Of a stretch of DNA of 64,000 bases, positions 7,561 to 16,882 are shown piece after piece. Within the stretch, counting starts at the first letter, position 1. Each line of letters starts with the position of its first letter. Under the pieces are notes generated by a model. It was given only the letters and a program-made list of their open reading frames with translations, searched no databases and was not told the DNA's origin. The stretch comes from Fibrobacter sp. UWB2 (lineage in GTDB: Bacteria > Fibrobacterota > Fibrobacteria > Fibrobacterales > Fibrobacteraceae): assembly GCF_002210425.1 (NCBI RefSeq), contig NZ_MWQK01000001.1, positions 124,001 through 188,000 of the forward strand. Reading direction: 5' to 3'. The position numbers and the translations under genes were made by a program.

Positions 7561-8310
7561 ATGAAAATTAATTTATTCGGTAATATGGCTAAGTATGCGA
7601 CTTGCGCTGCTTTTGCGTTTGCGTTTACATCGTGCTCTGATCATGCTTCGGTCGTGAGGTATGAATACCATGAATATGAACAAGAAGCAGAACAGCAGCC
7701 TTCACCTTCCGAAGTCTTGAATTCATCGTCTTCCGTAAAATCTTCATCTTCCAAAAAGTCTGCGAGCAGTTCATCATCTGAAAAGGCTGCCACATCTTCG
7801 TCTTCCGAGAAATCGGCCGCCTCGTCTTCATCCTCGGCAAGGTCTTCGTCTTCTTCCGCGGAAAAGTCCTTTTTCAGCGAAACCTGGCGCGAAGATTGCC
7901 TTGCGAAAATCAACGAATACCGTGCGACAGAAAATCTTGACCCGCTGACGCTTGCACCTGAAGAAAAGCAGACCTGTACCGATCAGGAAGCTGCAGACGA
8001 TCTCGCCGAAAACAAGGCTCATGGTCACTTTGGCAATTGCGGCGAAGGCGCGCAAAACTCGGGTCCGAACTTCAATACCTCTTGGCGCAAAACGGCAACT
8101 GAAGCTACCGATGCTTTCCTCAAGATGATGTGGGAAGATGAAAAGGCTCTCGTGACTAGTGGCGAGCGCGATCCCGACAAAAAAGAGGATTATTCCTACA
8201 TCGGCCACTACCTCAACATGAAGGGCAATTATAAAACAGTCGCCTGCGGTATTGCTCTCACAGAAGATGGCAAAAAAGGCTGGCTGAATATCAATTTCTT
8301 CAGAAAGTAA
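7561..8310 (+). CDS. CAP/SCP-domain lipoprotein with poly-Ser linker
   Basis: 249 residues. The signal peptide ends in a lipobox (AFTSC, Cys about 22). Residues about 55-105 are a low-complexity Ser linker with Lys, Ala and Glu, typical of Fibrobacter envelope proteins. The C-terminal half is a CAP (SCP/PR-1) domain, with INEYRATENLDPLTLAPE, then AHGHFGNCGEGAQNSG. Bacterial CAP proteins are extracellular with mostly unknown function. The start is ATG at 7561, preceded by GAGGGAG, rather than the TTG 12 nt upstream. It heads a row of three envelope genes. Confidence 0.8.
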   Translation: MKINLFGNMAKYATCAAFAFAFTSCSDHASVVRYEYHEYEQEAEQQPSPSEVLNSSSSVKSSSSKKSASSSSSEKAATSSSSEKSAASSSSSARSSSSSAEKSFFSETWREDCLAKINEYRATENLDPLTLAPEEKQTCTDQEAADDLAENKAHGHFGNCGEGAQNSGPNFNTSWRKTATEATDAFLKMMWEDEKALVTSGERDPDKKEDYSYIGHYLNMKGNYKTVACGIALTEDGKKGWLNINFFRK

Positions 8311-8330
8311 AATCCTAATAAAATTGTAAG

Positions 8331-8367
8331 AAATTCCCATGTTATTTTGTAATATGGGAATTTTTTT
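8331..8367 (+). terminator. terminator after CAP lipoprotein gene
   Basis: AAATTCCCAT and ATGGGAATTT pair around a 12-nt loop and are followed by T7. Confidence 0.85.
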
Positions 8368-8405
8368 GTAATAAAAGTTCTATTTACCTCATGGGCTCAT
8401 TTTTT

Positions 8406-8413
8406 TATTTTTG
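8406..8413 (+). promoter_or_regulatory. TAnnTTTG box 5 nt before next start
   Basis: TATTTTTG is followed by GCCTT and the ATG at 8419; no Shine-Dalgarno sequence is present. Confidence 0.55.
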
Positions 8414-8418
8414 GCCTT

Positions 8419-9189
8419 ATGAGTTTAAAGTCAAAAATTTTCATTTTTTTGCTGATGCTTGTTGCATTTGCATTTTCGGCAACACCTGCGGATTCTACTA
8501 AAACAACGAAAAAAGGTGGACTTCTCGGGAGCCTTTTCTCAGTTGAAGAGGATGAGGCGATTCATCGTGGCAATATCCTCACGGGTGCAACACTTTTCTT
8601 GCTTCAAGGAAATTCTGATGAAGATGCGCTGAACATTCTTTTCGGAGATATTTACAAGGCGGAAGGTTATACTTTTACAGCCGAAGTATTTGGCGGATAT
8701 TTTGTTCGTGATGCAATGGCGGTGGGGATGCGCTCCGGCTACAGCCGCACGTATGTCGATATCGACTATTCAATCCTTGAAGATCTTGCTGATGTTAAGG
8801 AACACCGCAAGTATGTGAGCAATGGCTTTTTCGTGCAGCCTTTCCTCAAGAATTATTTGAAGGTATTTGATTCCAAGACGATTTACTTCTTTAATGAAAC
8901 TTCTCTTACGGTAGAATATTCCTATGGCATTTCGCAATCGGATGATGGCGAGGATGTTTCGAAAACGAAAAATCATGGATGGACGTTTAAATTTGGCATC
9001 AATCCCGGCTTGAGTATTATGGTGTTGGATCGCTTGGCGTTTGAAACTTCTGTCGGGCTTTTAGGCTTGAACTCTTCGTGGGTTGTCATCGAAGAAAATG
9101 GTGAAAAACGTAGTGAAGTTTCTTACAACATAGTGAACTTTAAGGTTAATTTGCTTGCGCTTGATTTCTCGTTGGTTTATTTCTTTTAG
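8419..9189 (+). CDS. predicted outer-membrane beta-barrel protein
   Basis: 256 residues. The signal peptide (SKIFIFLLMLVAFAFSA) is followed by a short charged stretch and then amphipathic beta-strands to the end (GYTFTAEVFGGYF, YFFNETSLTVEYSYGI, WTFKFGINPGLSIMV, NLLALDFSLVYFF). The terminal Phe fits an outer-membrane barrel recognised by BamA. No named family is recognised. The stop lies 9 nt before the next start, so the two genes are probably co-transcribed. Confidence 0.65.
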   Translation: MSLKSKIFIFLLMLVAFAFSATPADSTKTTKKGGLLGSLFSVEEDEAIHRGNILTGATLFLLQGNSDEDALNILFGDIYKAEGYTFTAEVFGGYFVRDAMAVGMRSGYSRTYVDIDYSILEDLADVKEHRKYVSNGFFVQPFLKNYLKVFDSKTIYFFNETSLTVEYSYGISQSDDGEDVSKTKNHGWTFKFGINPGLSIMVLDRLAFETSVGLLGLNSSWVVIEENGEKRSEVSYNIVNFKVNLLALDFSLVYFF

Positions 9190-9198
9190 GGGTGAGTA

Positions 9199-10971
9199 AT
9201 GTTGTTCGAAATTTTTAATTGTACAAAAAATGGTCGTTACGCAAATGCTACGCTCTCGCTCCTTGGCATTTTAGCGTTCGTTATTTTGAATGGTTGCTCT
9301 GCAGATTACGATACATTTGGTGTATCGGATTATCGCAATTTAGAAGAAATCTCGTTTGCAGAACAGGATGGCTCATCTGCTGTATATTCGGCAGAACACC
9401 GCATGGAATTTGATTTTGTTGCCCCATCGGAATCTCAAAAAATTTGGGACTCGTTGACTATTGAAAATATCGACATGAGCCATTTCGCGTCACTCCATTT
9501 AGTCGATGATGAAATAGAAGAGTTCCCGACGGACTCGCTTGAATTGGATTCCTTGGCGCAAAAGGTGCCGTGTTCAAAAAATGCTGTAAAAGTAGGCGAT
9601 AAGATTCAAGTGCCTTCGAGCCATATTGTTTATGTAGTTGTTGTTTCTGAAAGTGGAATGAAGTCCATTTGGCAATTGGTTTTGAATATTCCGGAGCCCG
9701 AATCAGAACGCAGTTCATCTTCTGTAAAATCCGCAAAGTCTAGCAGTTCCGTGAAAAGTGCTGCGTCTAGTAGTGCTTCCAGTAGCTCCGCGAAAAGTGC
9801 TGCTTCTAGTAGCGCATCTAGCAGCTCCACGAATAAATCGAGCAGTTCAAATAGCGGCGAATCTCGTGAATCTAGCGAATCTCGTGACTCTAGCAGTTCT
9901 GCTGTTGAAAATCCCGTCGAATCCAGCGGCTCTCGTGAATCTAGCGATTCTCGCGAAGCTCCCGCCCCGCGCATCCTCTCGCTTTCCATCGCAGGCAAAT
10001 CCGCTGAATTTGATGCAGACCGCAAAACTTTCCATGTGGACAATTTGGATTTCCGTACAGACCTCACAGCGCTTGAACTTTCTGAAATTGAACTTTCAGA
10101 AGGCGCTACTGCAAATATCGAAGTGGGCGAGTCTTACGACTTTGGCGCGGGCGTTCAAGTGACTGTCACGAATGCAAACGACGAATCTGAAACGTACATC
10201 GTCAAGGCGGGCTATCAGCTGCCGGGATCGAATTTTAACACCTGGAAAGGTGACAATGTCACGCCAGATTCCATCTGGGGCAATGCCAATACCATTTTAA
10301 CGACGACGGAAAAAATCACGTCTGGCTCCATGATCGGTGCTCAAATCCAGACGAGTTCTGCTCTTACCAAAATGGCTAGCGGCAGCCTCTATACGGCGGA
10401 TTTCAATCCCAAAGGCGTCGGTACACTCTCGATGGCAAGTTCTTCGACATGGCCCGATGGCAATGAACTCTTGGATTTCGGTAAGCCATTTGCTGCACGC
10501 CCGGAATTTATGGAAGTCAAGTTCAGCTACGATGGCAAGGGCGATAGCTGCGATATTTACATCCTTCTTGAAAATCGCACTGGCGATAAGAACGTCAATC
10601 GTAAGTCTAGCGACGTAAACAAGCTGGTTGCTTCTGCTTGGTTCCGCTCTACGAAGGCGGATAATTCCGGCCGCGAGAATCCTGATGTCGTTAGCGTCTC
10701 GGAACCGGACGAAAACAAGATGCGCACGCTCCGTCTCAAGCTCCAATACGGCGAACCGCTCGCAGGCTCACCGATTGAAAATTCTTCGACGTTCAACACG
10801 AAACTTGAATCCTCGAACAAGTCTGCCATTAATAACGGCTTGGTGCAGGGGACAGGCGACGAGCCCGTGACGCATATCCGTGTGGTGTTTGCTTCGAGTG
10901 CCGATGGTAACCATTACAAGGGTACAAAGGGCGCGATACTCGTCATTGACGAAATGAAACTTATTTATTAG
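9199..10971 (+). CDS. lipoprotein with Ser-rich linker and PCMD domain
   Basis: 590 residues. The signal ends in lipobox LNGC (Cys about 33). A lipid-proximal domain (35-175) is followed by a long low-complexity linker (about 177-255) of Ser/Ala/Lys and then RESSDSR-like repeats. A small beta domain follows (about 260-335). The C-terminal 240 residues, from PGSNFNTWKGDN to the end (IDEMKLIY), look like a PCMD domain (putative carbohydrate metabolism domain) of Bacteroidetes surface lipoproteins. These are thought to bind carbohydrate, but this is not shown here. GGGGTGAG precedes the ATG. Confidence 0.75.
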   Translation: MLFEIFNCTKNGRYANATLSLLGILAFVILNGCSADYDTFGVSDYRNLEEISFAEQDGSSAVYSAEHRMEFDFVAPSESQKIWDSLTIENIDMSHFASLHLVDDEIEEFPTDSLELDSLAQKVPCSKNAVKVGDKIQVPSSHIVYVVVVSESGMKSIWQLVLNIPEPESERSSSSVKSAKSSSSVKSAASSSASSSSAKSAASSSASSSSTNKSSSSNSGESRESSESRDSSSSAVENPVESSGSRESSDSREAPAPRILSLSIAGKSAEFDADRKTFHVDNLDFRTDLTALELSEIELSEGATANIEVGESYDFGAGVQVTVTNANDESETYIVKAGYQLPGSNFNTWKGDNVTPDSIWGNANTILTTTEKITSGSMIGAQIQTSSALTKMASGSLYTADFNPKGVGTLSMASSSTWPDGNELLDFGKPFAARPEFMEVKFSYDGKGDSCDIYILLENRTGDKNVNRKSSDVNKLVASAWFRSTKADNSGRENPDVVSVSEPDENKMRTLRLKLQYGEPLAGSPIENSSTFNTKLESSNKSAINNGLVQGTGDEPVTHIRVVFASSADGNHYKGTKGAILVIDEMKLIY

Positions 10972-11045
10972 TCCATATATTATATAATACTCACAAGGGT
11001 TCCCAAACTTTCGCCTTTTAACTAACTTTTAATTAAGGTTAGAAA

Positions 11046-12542
11046 ATGATACGAAAGTTATATCTCACTCTTTTTATTGCACTGTTCTCACTTGCGCTCA
11101 CATCGTGCCAAAGCGAGAATCAGACCGTCATCCCCAACAGGGTTCATTCCATCAGCGATCTCGGCCACAAAAAGGTGGGCGTGCAGATAGGCAACACCGC
11201 CGATATCTACGCATCGGACTTTGGTGGCGACACGGCTAAGATCGATGTCGAACGCTACACGAAGCTTGCCGATGCCGTGCAGGCACTGTTGCAGGGGAAG
11301 ATTGACGCGGTCATGAGTGACGACCAGCCCGCCAAGGCTTTTGTGCTCCAGAATCCGTCGCTTCGCATTCTCGAAGAAGTCTTCGTCGAAGAAATGTATG
11401 CAGGCGTTGTCGCGAAGGGCAACGAAGCGCTTTTGGATTCAGTGAACCAGGCGCTTGAAGCGATGAAGAAGGATGGCGTTTACGATTCCCTCTTCAACAC
11501 GTACATTTACCGTTCGGGCAATTACCACTACCAGAAAAAAGTGACCGAAGGCCCGAAGCTCGTTGTTTCGACCAACGCTCAGTTCCCGCCGTACGAATAC
11601 TACGAGAACACAAAGATTGTCGGTCTCGATATCGAAATCGTGAATTACATTGCCGATTACCTCAATCGCACTGTTGAAATTCAAGACATTGAATTCGACG
11701 CGATTATCAATGCGGTTGCTTCGGGCAAGGCTGATGTCGGATTCTCGGGATTCACCGTGACCGAAGAACGCAAAAAGTCCATCAACTTTACGACTCCGTA
11801 CACGCTCTCGAAAGTCGTCGTGATTGTTCGCGGTGACCAAGCTGTCGAAAGTGAAGAAAGCTTTGGCGATCATGTCTACAAGAATTTCGTGAAGGATTCC
11901 CGCTGGAAGTTCATTGTTGAAGGTCTCCGCAACACGCTCGTGATTTCGTTCTTTGCGGCTCTTCTCGGCATCATGATTGGCTTTGTGATTGCGCAGATTC
12001 GTACGAGCAACGAATTCAACGGCCGCTTCAAAGTGCTGAACTGGTTTGCTAAGGCTTACCTCGCCGTGATTCGCGGCACGCCGATGATGATTCAGCTCCT
12101 CATCATTTACTACATCGTCTTTTCGTCGGTGAACATCAACAAGATTCTCGTCGCGATTGTTGCTTTCGGCATTAACTCGGGCGCATACGTTTCCGAAATC
12201 ATCCGTAGCGGCATCAAGGGCGTTGATCCGGGACAGATTGAAGCGGGCCGCAGTCTTGGTCTCAAGTTCCGTACTGTGCTTTATTACATCGTTTACCCGC
12301 AGGCGTTCAAGAACTCGCTTCCGGCTCTCACGAACGAATTTATCTCGCTCATCAAGGAAACGTCCATTTGCGGTTACATCGGCCTTACCGACCTCACTCG
12401 CGGTGGCGATATCATCCGCAGTATGACTTACGAAGCCATGCTCCCGCTCCTTGCTGTGGCTGCTATTTACTTTATCATTGTCGCCGGGCTTTCGGCTTGT
12501 GTTGCAAAACTTGAAAAGAGGTTGAAGAAAAATGAACGCTAA
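11046..12542 (+). CDS. amino-acid ABC transporter: permuted solute-binding domain fused to permease
   Basis: 498 residues. A lipoprotein signal (LALTSC, Cys about 21) is followed by two half-domains. Residues about 33-155 match the second lobe of a family-3 solute-binding protein ([46 protein letters not shown]). Residues about 170-265 match the first lobe ([38 protein letters not shown]). The order is reversed relative to ordinary binding proteins. From about 290 there is a HisM/GlnP-type permease with the EAA loop ([19 protein letters not shown]). It overlaps the ATPase gene by 11 nt. Substrate probably a polar amino acid. Confidence 0.85.
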   Translation: MIRKLYLTLFIALFSLALTSCQSENQTVIPNRVHSISDLGHKKVGVQIGNTADIYASDFGGDTAKIDVERYTKLADAVQALLQGKIDAVMSDDQPAKAFVLQNPSLRILEEVFVEEMYAGVVAKGNEALLDSVNQALEAMKKDGVYDSLFNTYIYRSGNYHYQKKVTEGPKLVVSTNAQFPPYEYYENTKIVGLDIEIVNYIADYLNRTVEIQDIEFDAIINAVASGKADVGFSGFTVTEERKKSINFTTPYTLSKVVVIVRGDQAVESEESFGDHVYKNFVKDSRWKFIVEGLRNTLVISFFAALLGIMIGFVIAQIRTSNEFNGRFKVLNWFAKAYLAVIRGTPMMIQLLIIYYIVFSSVNINKILVAIVAFGINSGAYVSEIIRSGIKGVDPGQIEAGRSLGLKFRTVLYYIVYPQAFKNSLPALTNEFISLIKETSICGYIGLTDLTRGGDIIRSMTYEAMLPLLAVAAIYFIIVAGLSACVAKLEKRLKKNER

Positions 12543-13278
12543 TGCAGAAACTTTAATCCAGGTCAAGAACCTTTGCAAATCTTACGGTGACAAGCAAATC
12601 CTCAAGGGCATTTCGCTTGATATCCATCGCGGTGACGTGATTGCAATTATCGGCCCGTCTGGTTGTGGCAAGTCCACTTTCTTGCGCCAGTTGAATTTGC
12701 TGGAGCACCCGACGAGCGGCGATATCCTTTTGGATGGCAAGAGCATTTTGGCGAAGGATGTTTCGAAGCCTTCGATTCGCGAGCGCGTTGGCATGGTTTT
12801 CCAGCAGTTCAACCTGTTCAAGAACATGACCGCCCTCAAGAACATCATGTTTGCTCCGGTGAAACTCGGTCGCCTGTCCAAGGCAGAAGCCGAAACGCGC
12901 GCTCGTGAACTCTTGAAGCGCGTGGGACTTTTGGACCGTGCAGACCATTATCCAGCACAGCTTTCGGGCGGTCAGCAGCAGCGTATCGCCATTGCCCGTG
13001 CCATGGCTATGCAGCCTGAAGCAATCCTTTTTGACGAACCGACGAGCGCGTTGGACCCGGAAATGGTGGGCGAAGTGCTCAAGATCATGAAGGACCTTGC
13101 AAAGTCTGGAATGACGATGATTGTCGTGACGCACGAAATGAGCTTTGCTCGCGAAGTGGCAAACCGTGTGCTCTTCTTTGCCGATGGTTACGTTAAGGAA
13201 GACGGAACCCCCGAAGAAGTCTTCGACAACCCGAAGGACACCCGCCTTAAGGAATTCTTGTCCGCACTGAAGAAGTAG
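12532..13278 (+). CDS. glnQ: amino-acid ABC transporter ATPase (GlnQ/HisP type)
   Basis: 248 residues, the standard length for GlnQ-like ATPases. Walker [10 protein letters not shown] (about 43-51), Q-loop VFQQFNLF, signature LSGGQQQR, Walker [15 protein letters not shown] and H-loop VTHEM are all intact. It starts inside the 3' end of the permease gene, implying translational coupling. It would energise uptake through that permease. A strong terminator follows at 13370. Confidence 0.93.
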   Translation: MNANAETLIQVKNLCKSYGDKQILKGISLDIHRGDVIAIIGPSGCGKSTFLRQLNLLEHPTSGDILLDGKSILAKDVSKPSIRERVGMVFQQFNLFKNMTALKNIMFAPVKLGRLSKAEAETRARELLKRVGLLDRADHYPAQLSGGQQQRIAIARAMAMQPEAILFDEPTSALDPEMVGEVLKIMKDLAKSGMTMIVVTHEMSFAREVANRVLFFADGYVKEDGTPEEVFDNPKDTRLKEFLSALKK

Positions 13279-13287
13279 CTTTGCTAA

Positions 13288-13309
13288 GGTCCCTGAGCTT
13301 GTCGAAGGG
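13288..13309. repeat. dispersed repeat, GGTCCCTGAGCTtGTCGAAGGG type
   Basis: GGTCCCTGAGCTTGTCGAAG followed by GG. Related sequences occur inside cobA-hemD (55219) and cbiX-sirC (56433). Confidence 0.65.
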
Positions 13310-13331
13310 CGCGGCACTTCCGCATTAAGTT

Positions 13332-13360
13332 GTCATCCCCGCCTCCGAGCGGGGACCTCC
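13332..13360. repeat. dispersed palindromic repeat, GTCATcCCCGCC type
   Basis: GTCATCCCCGCC and GAGCGGGGACCTCC. The base changes on the two arms match each other, so pairing is kept relative to the copies at 4220 and 5787. Confidence 0.8.
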
Positions 13361-13369
13361 TTTAAAAAA

Positions 13370-13402
13370 CGAGAAACCCCGGCTTTAAACCGGGGTTTCT
13401 TG
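13370..13402. terminator. bidirectional terminator
   Basis: GAAACCCCGG and CCGGGGTTTC pair around CTTTAAA. It lies between the convergent transporter and lipoprotein genes. Confidence 0.85.
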
Positions 13403-13448
13403 CATAAGTTCGCGGGCTTCTCGTCGGCATTTACCGGCGTTTCTGCAC

Positions 13449-13826
13449 TTAGTTATAGCTATTCTTAGCTTCGGACTGAGCCTTGAAAATCTTGTCGTAT
13501 TCGTCCTTCGAGATTCTCATGTAACCCGTCACAATCTTGCCAGATTCGTCTTCGCCGAATTCATAGTAGGCGGAGTCGCCCTTGACGCGCATCAAAATGT
13601 CCATGTTGAGCGAATTCTTGCCACGGAGAGCGTTGTTCTCGTATTTGGCCGTGAGGTCGCCGTTCACGTTTCTGATGGTGTAATCGACGTTGTTTTCGGT
13701 AAGAACTTCGAAAATCATGTCGGCTTCGCCTTTCCAGTAACCCGTATAGTTGGGCTTTTCATTGTTGCAGCCGAAGAACGTAAACGAAGAAATTAAAAGT
13801 GCGGAGAGTATAAGTTTCGTTTTCAT
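13449..13826 (-). CDS. small lipoprotein, unknown function
   Basis: 125 residues. The signal peptide ends at a lipobox (TFFGC, Cys about 20). The mature part begins NNEKPNYTGYWKGEADM and is a small beta-rich domain with no recognised family. It reads like other lipocalin-like or 'copper-resistance NlpE-like' small lipoproteins, but I see no motif to support that. It is downstream of the FGE-like gene on the same strand, 67 nt away, and may be transcribed separately. Confidence 0.6.
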   Translation of the reverse strand: MKTKLILSALLISSFTFFGCNNEKPNYTGYWKGEADMIFEVLTENNVDYTIRNVNGDLTAKYENNALRGKNSLNMDILMRVKGDSAYYEFGEDESGKIVTGYMRISKDEYDKIFKAQSEAKNSYN

Positions 13827-13893
13827 GCTCTTAAATTAGATAATTTTTTCCGGTTGGGTTAGCTAATCTATGTAATGTTGTTTTAACGGTGAG

Positions 13894-15120
13894 TTATTTA
13901 CAACACCTGAAACCGACACTCGGGTACTGGTTTTGCGGATAGAAGCTGAATTTGCTTACGGAACAGCTACTTTCGTTGTTGGTATTCCATGCACCGCCTG
14001 CGACCAGGAACTTGTCCGGGTGCTGCTTGCTTGTTGAGGCTGTCCATTCCCAGAGATTTCCGTTCATGTCGTACATGCCATACCAACTACGGCATTGCGT
14101 CTTGCGGCCACTTCTCTTGGCGGCCTTCGTGTTGGTGTTGCACTTGCTCTGCTTGTAACCATTACCGTAAGAGAACTTGAAACCGTCCTTGCCACGGCAT
14201 GCGGCTTGCCATTCTTCGATTGTGCAGAGGTGCTTGCCTTCGTTCTTGCAAATGCGTGCGGCTTCTTCCTGGCTTACCATGTCCTTCGGCGTAGCGTCCG
14301 GCTGGTTCGGGTATTCGTAAGCGTCTACGCAGACGGTCTTTCCGCCAACCGGGACGGGGTAGGCGTTCTTGCCGCAAATGTTATCGCTTGCCATATCGTA
14401 CTTGGCTTCTTCCCAAGCGGAGCGGTTACCGACGGAGTCGGTAGCGTAGAAGAACACGGAACCGGTCTTATTGTATTCAATGCCCTTGCTTGCGTCTTGC
14501 GGATTGAGCGTATCGCCGATGGAAACAAACGTCTTGCACTTGATTTCGTCGCACTTGACCTTGAGCTTGATCGGGGCGTAGTAGCGGCCTGCAGGCGGCG
14601 TGATTTCGGCTGTGGGCGGGACCTTGTCCGAGTTGCGGAGGCTATCGGCGAAGCGAGCCTTGTTCAGGGAATCCTGGCGGTCTCTCTCGATACGTGCGAG
14701 TGAGTCGTTAACGCGGGCGAGGCTATCCCTGCGGAACTTGCGATAGGCACGGATGCTGTCCTTGTTGACTGCCGGGACTTTGGGCAAATTGGCGAGCGAA
14801 TCTGCCGTGCGGATGGAGTCCGCGATGCGCAAACTGTCTGCGATTCTAGCTTCTTCGAGAGCCTTCAAGCTGTCGGCCTTGGCCTGCTCGGCGCGGAGGC
14901 TATCAAGAATCTGCTGCTGGCGGAGTGCGAGTTCCGAGAGCTTCTGTTCTTCAAGCGCTTGCTGCTTGACCTTGTTGAGCTGGCACTGCACTACAAAAAG
15001 GCAGATGAGCAAAAGGAACATCAAAATCAAGATGACGAGATTGCGTTTCCCGTTTTTCTTCTTTTGGTTGCCCTGCGCATTTTGTGTGTTCTTCGTAGAA
15101 TTCTTTTCGTTGTTTGCCAT
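13894..15120 (-). CDS. membrane-anchored FGE-sulfatase (SUMF1-type) domain protein
   Basis: 408 residues. A basic, Asn/Lys-rich N-terminus precedes one membrane helix (about 27-46, LVILILMFLLLICLFVVQC). A long Ala/Asp/Ser/Arg coiled coil (about 50-165, repeats of RIADSLRIADS type) leads to a small beta domain. The C-terminal FGE/SUMF1-like domain (about 265-408) shows VCVDAYEYPNQ, LCTIEEWQAACRG, YDMNGNLWEWTAS and the final GFRCCK. Most bacterial relatives are not true formylglycine enzymes, so the function is open. The start is 3 nt from the cdaA stop, so it is the last gene of that operon. Confidence 0.82.
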   Translation of the reverse strand: MANNEKNSTKNTQNAQGNQKKKNGKRNLVILILMFLLLICLFVVQCQLNKVKQQALEEQKLSELALRQQQILDSLRAEQAKADSLKALEEARIADSLRIADSIRTADSLANLPKVPAVNKDSIRAYRKFRRDSLARVNDSLARIERDRQDSLNKARFADSLRNSDKVPPTAEITPPAGRYYAPIKLKVKCDEIKCKTFVSIGDTLNPQDASKGIEYNKTGSVFFYATDSVGNRSAWEEAKYDMASDNICGKNAYPVPVGGKTVCVDAYEYPNQPDATPKDMVSQEEAARICKNEGKHLCTIEEWQAACRGKDGFKFSYGNGYKQSKCNTNTKAAKRSGRKTQCRSWYGMYDMNGNLWEWTASTSKQHPDKFLVAGGAWNTNNESSCSVSKFSFYPQNQYPSVGFRCCK

Positions 15121-15123
15121 AAG

Positions 15124-15972
15124 TTACACCTTGTTTTCGACTGCTTCGTTTTCACCTTCGGCTTGATCTTCTTCAATCACTTCGTTGAAGAGGTCGTGCC
15201 AGTGGCGGAAAATTTCTGCTTTAAGTTCTTTCGGGGTGAGGCCGCGTCTCAGGTTGTTTCTGTAAGCGGTAGAAATTTTACCTGTTTCTTCGGAGACGAT
15301 GATGATGAGGGCATCACTTTCGGCAGCGAGAGCTTTAGCGGCGCGGTGGCGCATACCGTAGCCTGCATCGCCTTCGGCGTTACCGGTCGGCATCGGCAAA
15401 ATACAGCCTGCGGCGACAATCGACTTGCAGTTGAGAATCACAGCACCGTCGTGCAAAGCGGAGTTCGGGAAGAACAATGCGCGCAAAAGTCTGGAGCTGA
15501 TTCGTGCGTCGAGGTATTCACCTGTATCTGCGTAGTTCTTGAGGCCCACGCGCTTTTCAAGTACAATGAGCGCACCGGTTTTTGTCTTTGCCAAATCCTG
15601 AACGGCAGAGCAAATTTTCTGGGCGATGTCATCGAGACCGCTCGCGTGGAAGAGGATGTTTCTCAAGTCCACTTTACTCACGCTCTGACCGATTCGCGTA
15701 AGGGCGCTTCGAATTTCGGGCTGGAACAAAATCACGATGGCGATAATACCGAGCGTAGCGAGGTTACTGAGCATCCACACGAGCGTATGGAGTTCCCACC
15801 ACTGCGCAATGAGCCATGCGAGAATGAGCAAAAAGCCGCCGAAAATCATCTGTGCTGCACGCGTCCCGCGGAACAGTAAAAAGATGTAATACAGAATGAC
15901 TGATATGAGGAGAACGTCCAGAATGTCAGCCATACGAACATCGATGATGCCGAATAACTTAAACAGCGTCAT
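15124..15972 (-). CDS. cdaA: diadenylate cyclase CdaA (c-di-AMP synthase)
   Basis: 282 residues. Three N-terminal membrane helices (about 15-90) precede the DAC domain. The two catalytic motifs are clear: DGA in SALHDGAVI (about 173-175) and RHR in GMRHRAAKAL (about 205-209). The enzyme joins two ATP into c-di-AMP, a messenger for wall and potassium/osmotic homeostasis. It overlaps folP by 14 nt. In Firmicutes cdaA goes with cdaR and glmM; here it sits behind ftsH and folP instead. A hydrolase of the PgpH type is at 30415. Confidence 0.93.
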   Translation of the reverse strand: MTLFKLFGIIDVRMADILDVLLISVILYYIFLLFRGTRAAQMIFGGFLLILAWLIAQWWELHTLVWMLSNLATLGIIAIVILFQPEIRSALTRIGQSVSKVDLRNILFHASGLDDIAQKICSAVQDLAKTKTGALIVLEKRVGLKNYADTGEYLDARISSRLLRALFFPNSALHDGAVILNCKSIVAAGCILPMPTGNAEGDAGYGMRHRAAKALAAESDALIIIVSEETGKISTAYRNNLRRGLTPKELKAEIFRHWHDLFNEVIEEDQAEGENEAVENKV

Positions 15973-16873
15973 GGGACTTCAAAGCCTCCAAATATAAAAG
16001 TGATTCTTTTGCTTCGCGAACATCGTGAACGCGGATAACGCTTGCTCCGCCAAGGGCGGCGATAATGTCTGCGGTCACGGTCGGGATAAGTCTATCGCTT
16101 GTTTCTAGCCCAGGCATCTTTCCGATGTAAGACTTTCTCGACGTGCCAATCAAAACGGGGTAGCCGTCCTTGAGCATCACGTCCACGGACTTCATCAAGT
16201 CTATGTTGTCTTGAACCGTCTTTCCAAAACCGATACCCGGGTCAATGCAAATGCGTTCTTTTTCGACACCGGCGTCGAGGAGCTTCTTCACCTGTGCCAA
16301 GAGTTCTTCTTGAACTTCCTGGACCACGTTCGTGTACGGCTTGAAGTCCTGCTGCATCGTTCCGAAGTTTCCGCGCATGTGGTTCAGCACCACGCTTGCC
16401 TTTGTGCTTGCAACGGTTTCTATCATCTTCGGGTCCATCATGCAGGCGCTGATGTCGTTGATGATGTGCGCCCCGAGCTTCATGCATTCTTCGGCGACTT
16501 TAGCCTTGACCGTATCGACCGAGATGTAGAACTTGCGGAATCCCGGATTGTCGAGGTCTTCCGAAATGGTTGCGGTCTGTGCGAGCGCTTCTACGATGGG
16601 GCATACGCGGTCGAGTTCTTCCTGAACGCTCACGGGTGCGCTTCCCGGGCGGCTGCTTTCACCGCCGATATCGAGAATCACGGCGCCTTGTTCCACCAAC
16701 GAAATAGCGTGCTCGTAAGCGGCTTCGGGCGTGTTATGCTTGCCTCCATCAAAGAAACTGTCCGGGGTAACATTCACGATACCCATGACAAGCGGCATCC
16801 TCGAAGCTGGAATGATGTCGTTTCCAATTTTCCAAGAGATTGCACGATTAGATTCTAATAGAGAGCGGAGCAT
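15959..16873 (-). CDS. folP: dihydropteroate synthase
   Basis: 304 residues. Family motifs: MGIVNVTPDSFFDGG (pterin-binding), GAVILDIGGESSRPGS, HIINDIS, and GIGFGKTVQDN plus a C-terminal RVHDV. The enzyme condenses dihydropterin pyrophosphate with p-aminobenzoate in folate synthesis. It lies 10 nt after ftsH and overlaps cdaA, so the three genes are co-transcribed. An N-terminal extension of about 25 residues precedes the core. Confidence 0.93.
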   Translation of the reverse strand: MLRSLLESNRAISWKIGNDIIPASRMPLVMGIVNVTPDSFFDGGKHNTPEAAYEHAISLVEQGAVILDIGGESSRPGSAPVSVQEELDRVCPIVEALAQTATISEDLDNPGFRKFYISVDTVKAKVAEECMKLGAHIINDISACMMDPKMIETVASTKASVVLNHMRGNFGTMQQDFKPYTNVVQEVQEELLAQVKKLLDAGVEKERICIDPGIGFGKTVQDNIDLMKSVDVMLKDGYPVLIGTSRKSYIGKMPGLETSDRLIPTVTADIIAALGGASVIRVHDVREAKESLLYLEALKSHDAV

Positions 16874-16882
16874 TGAGCGACC

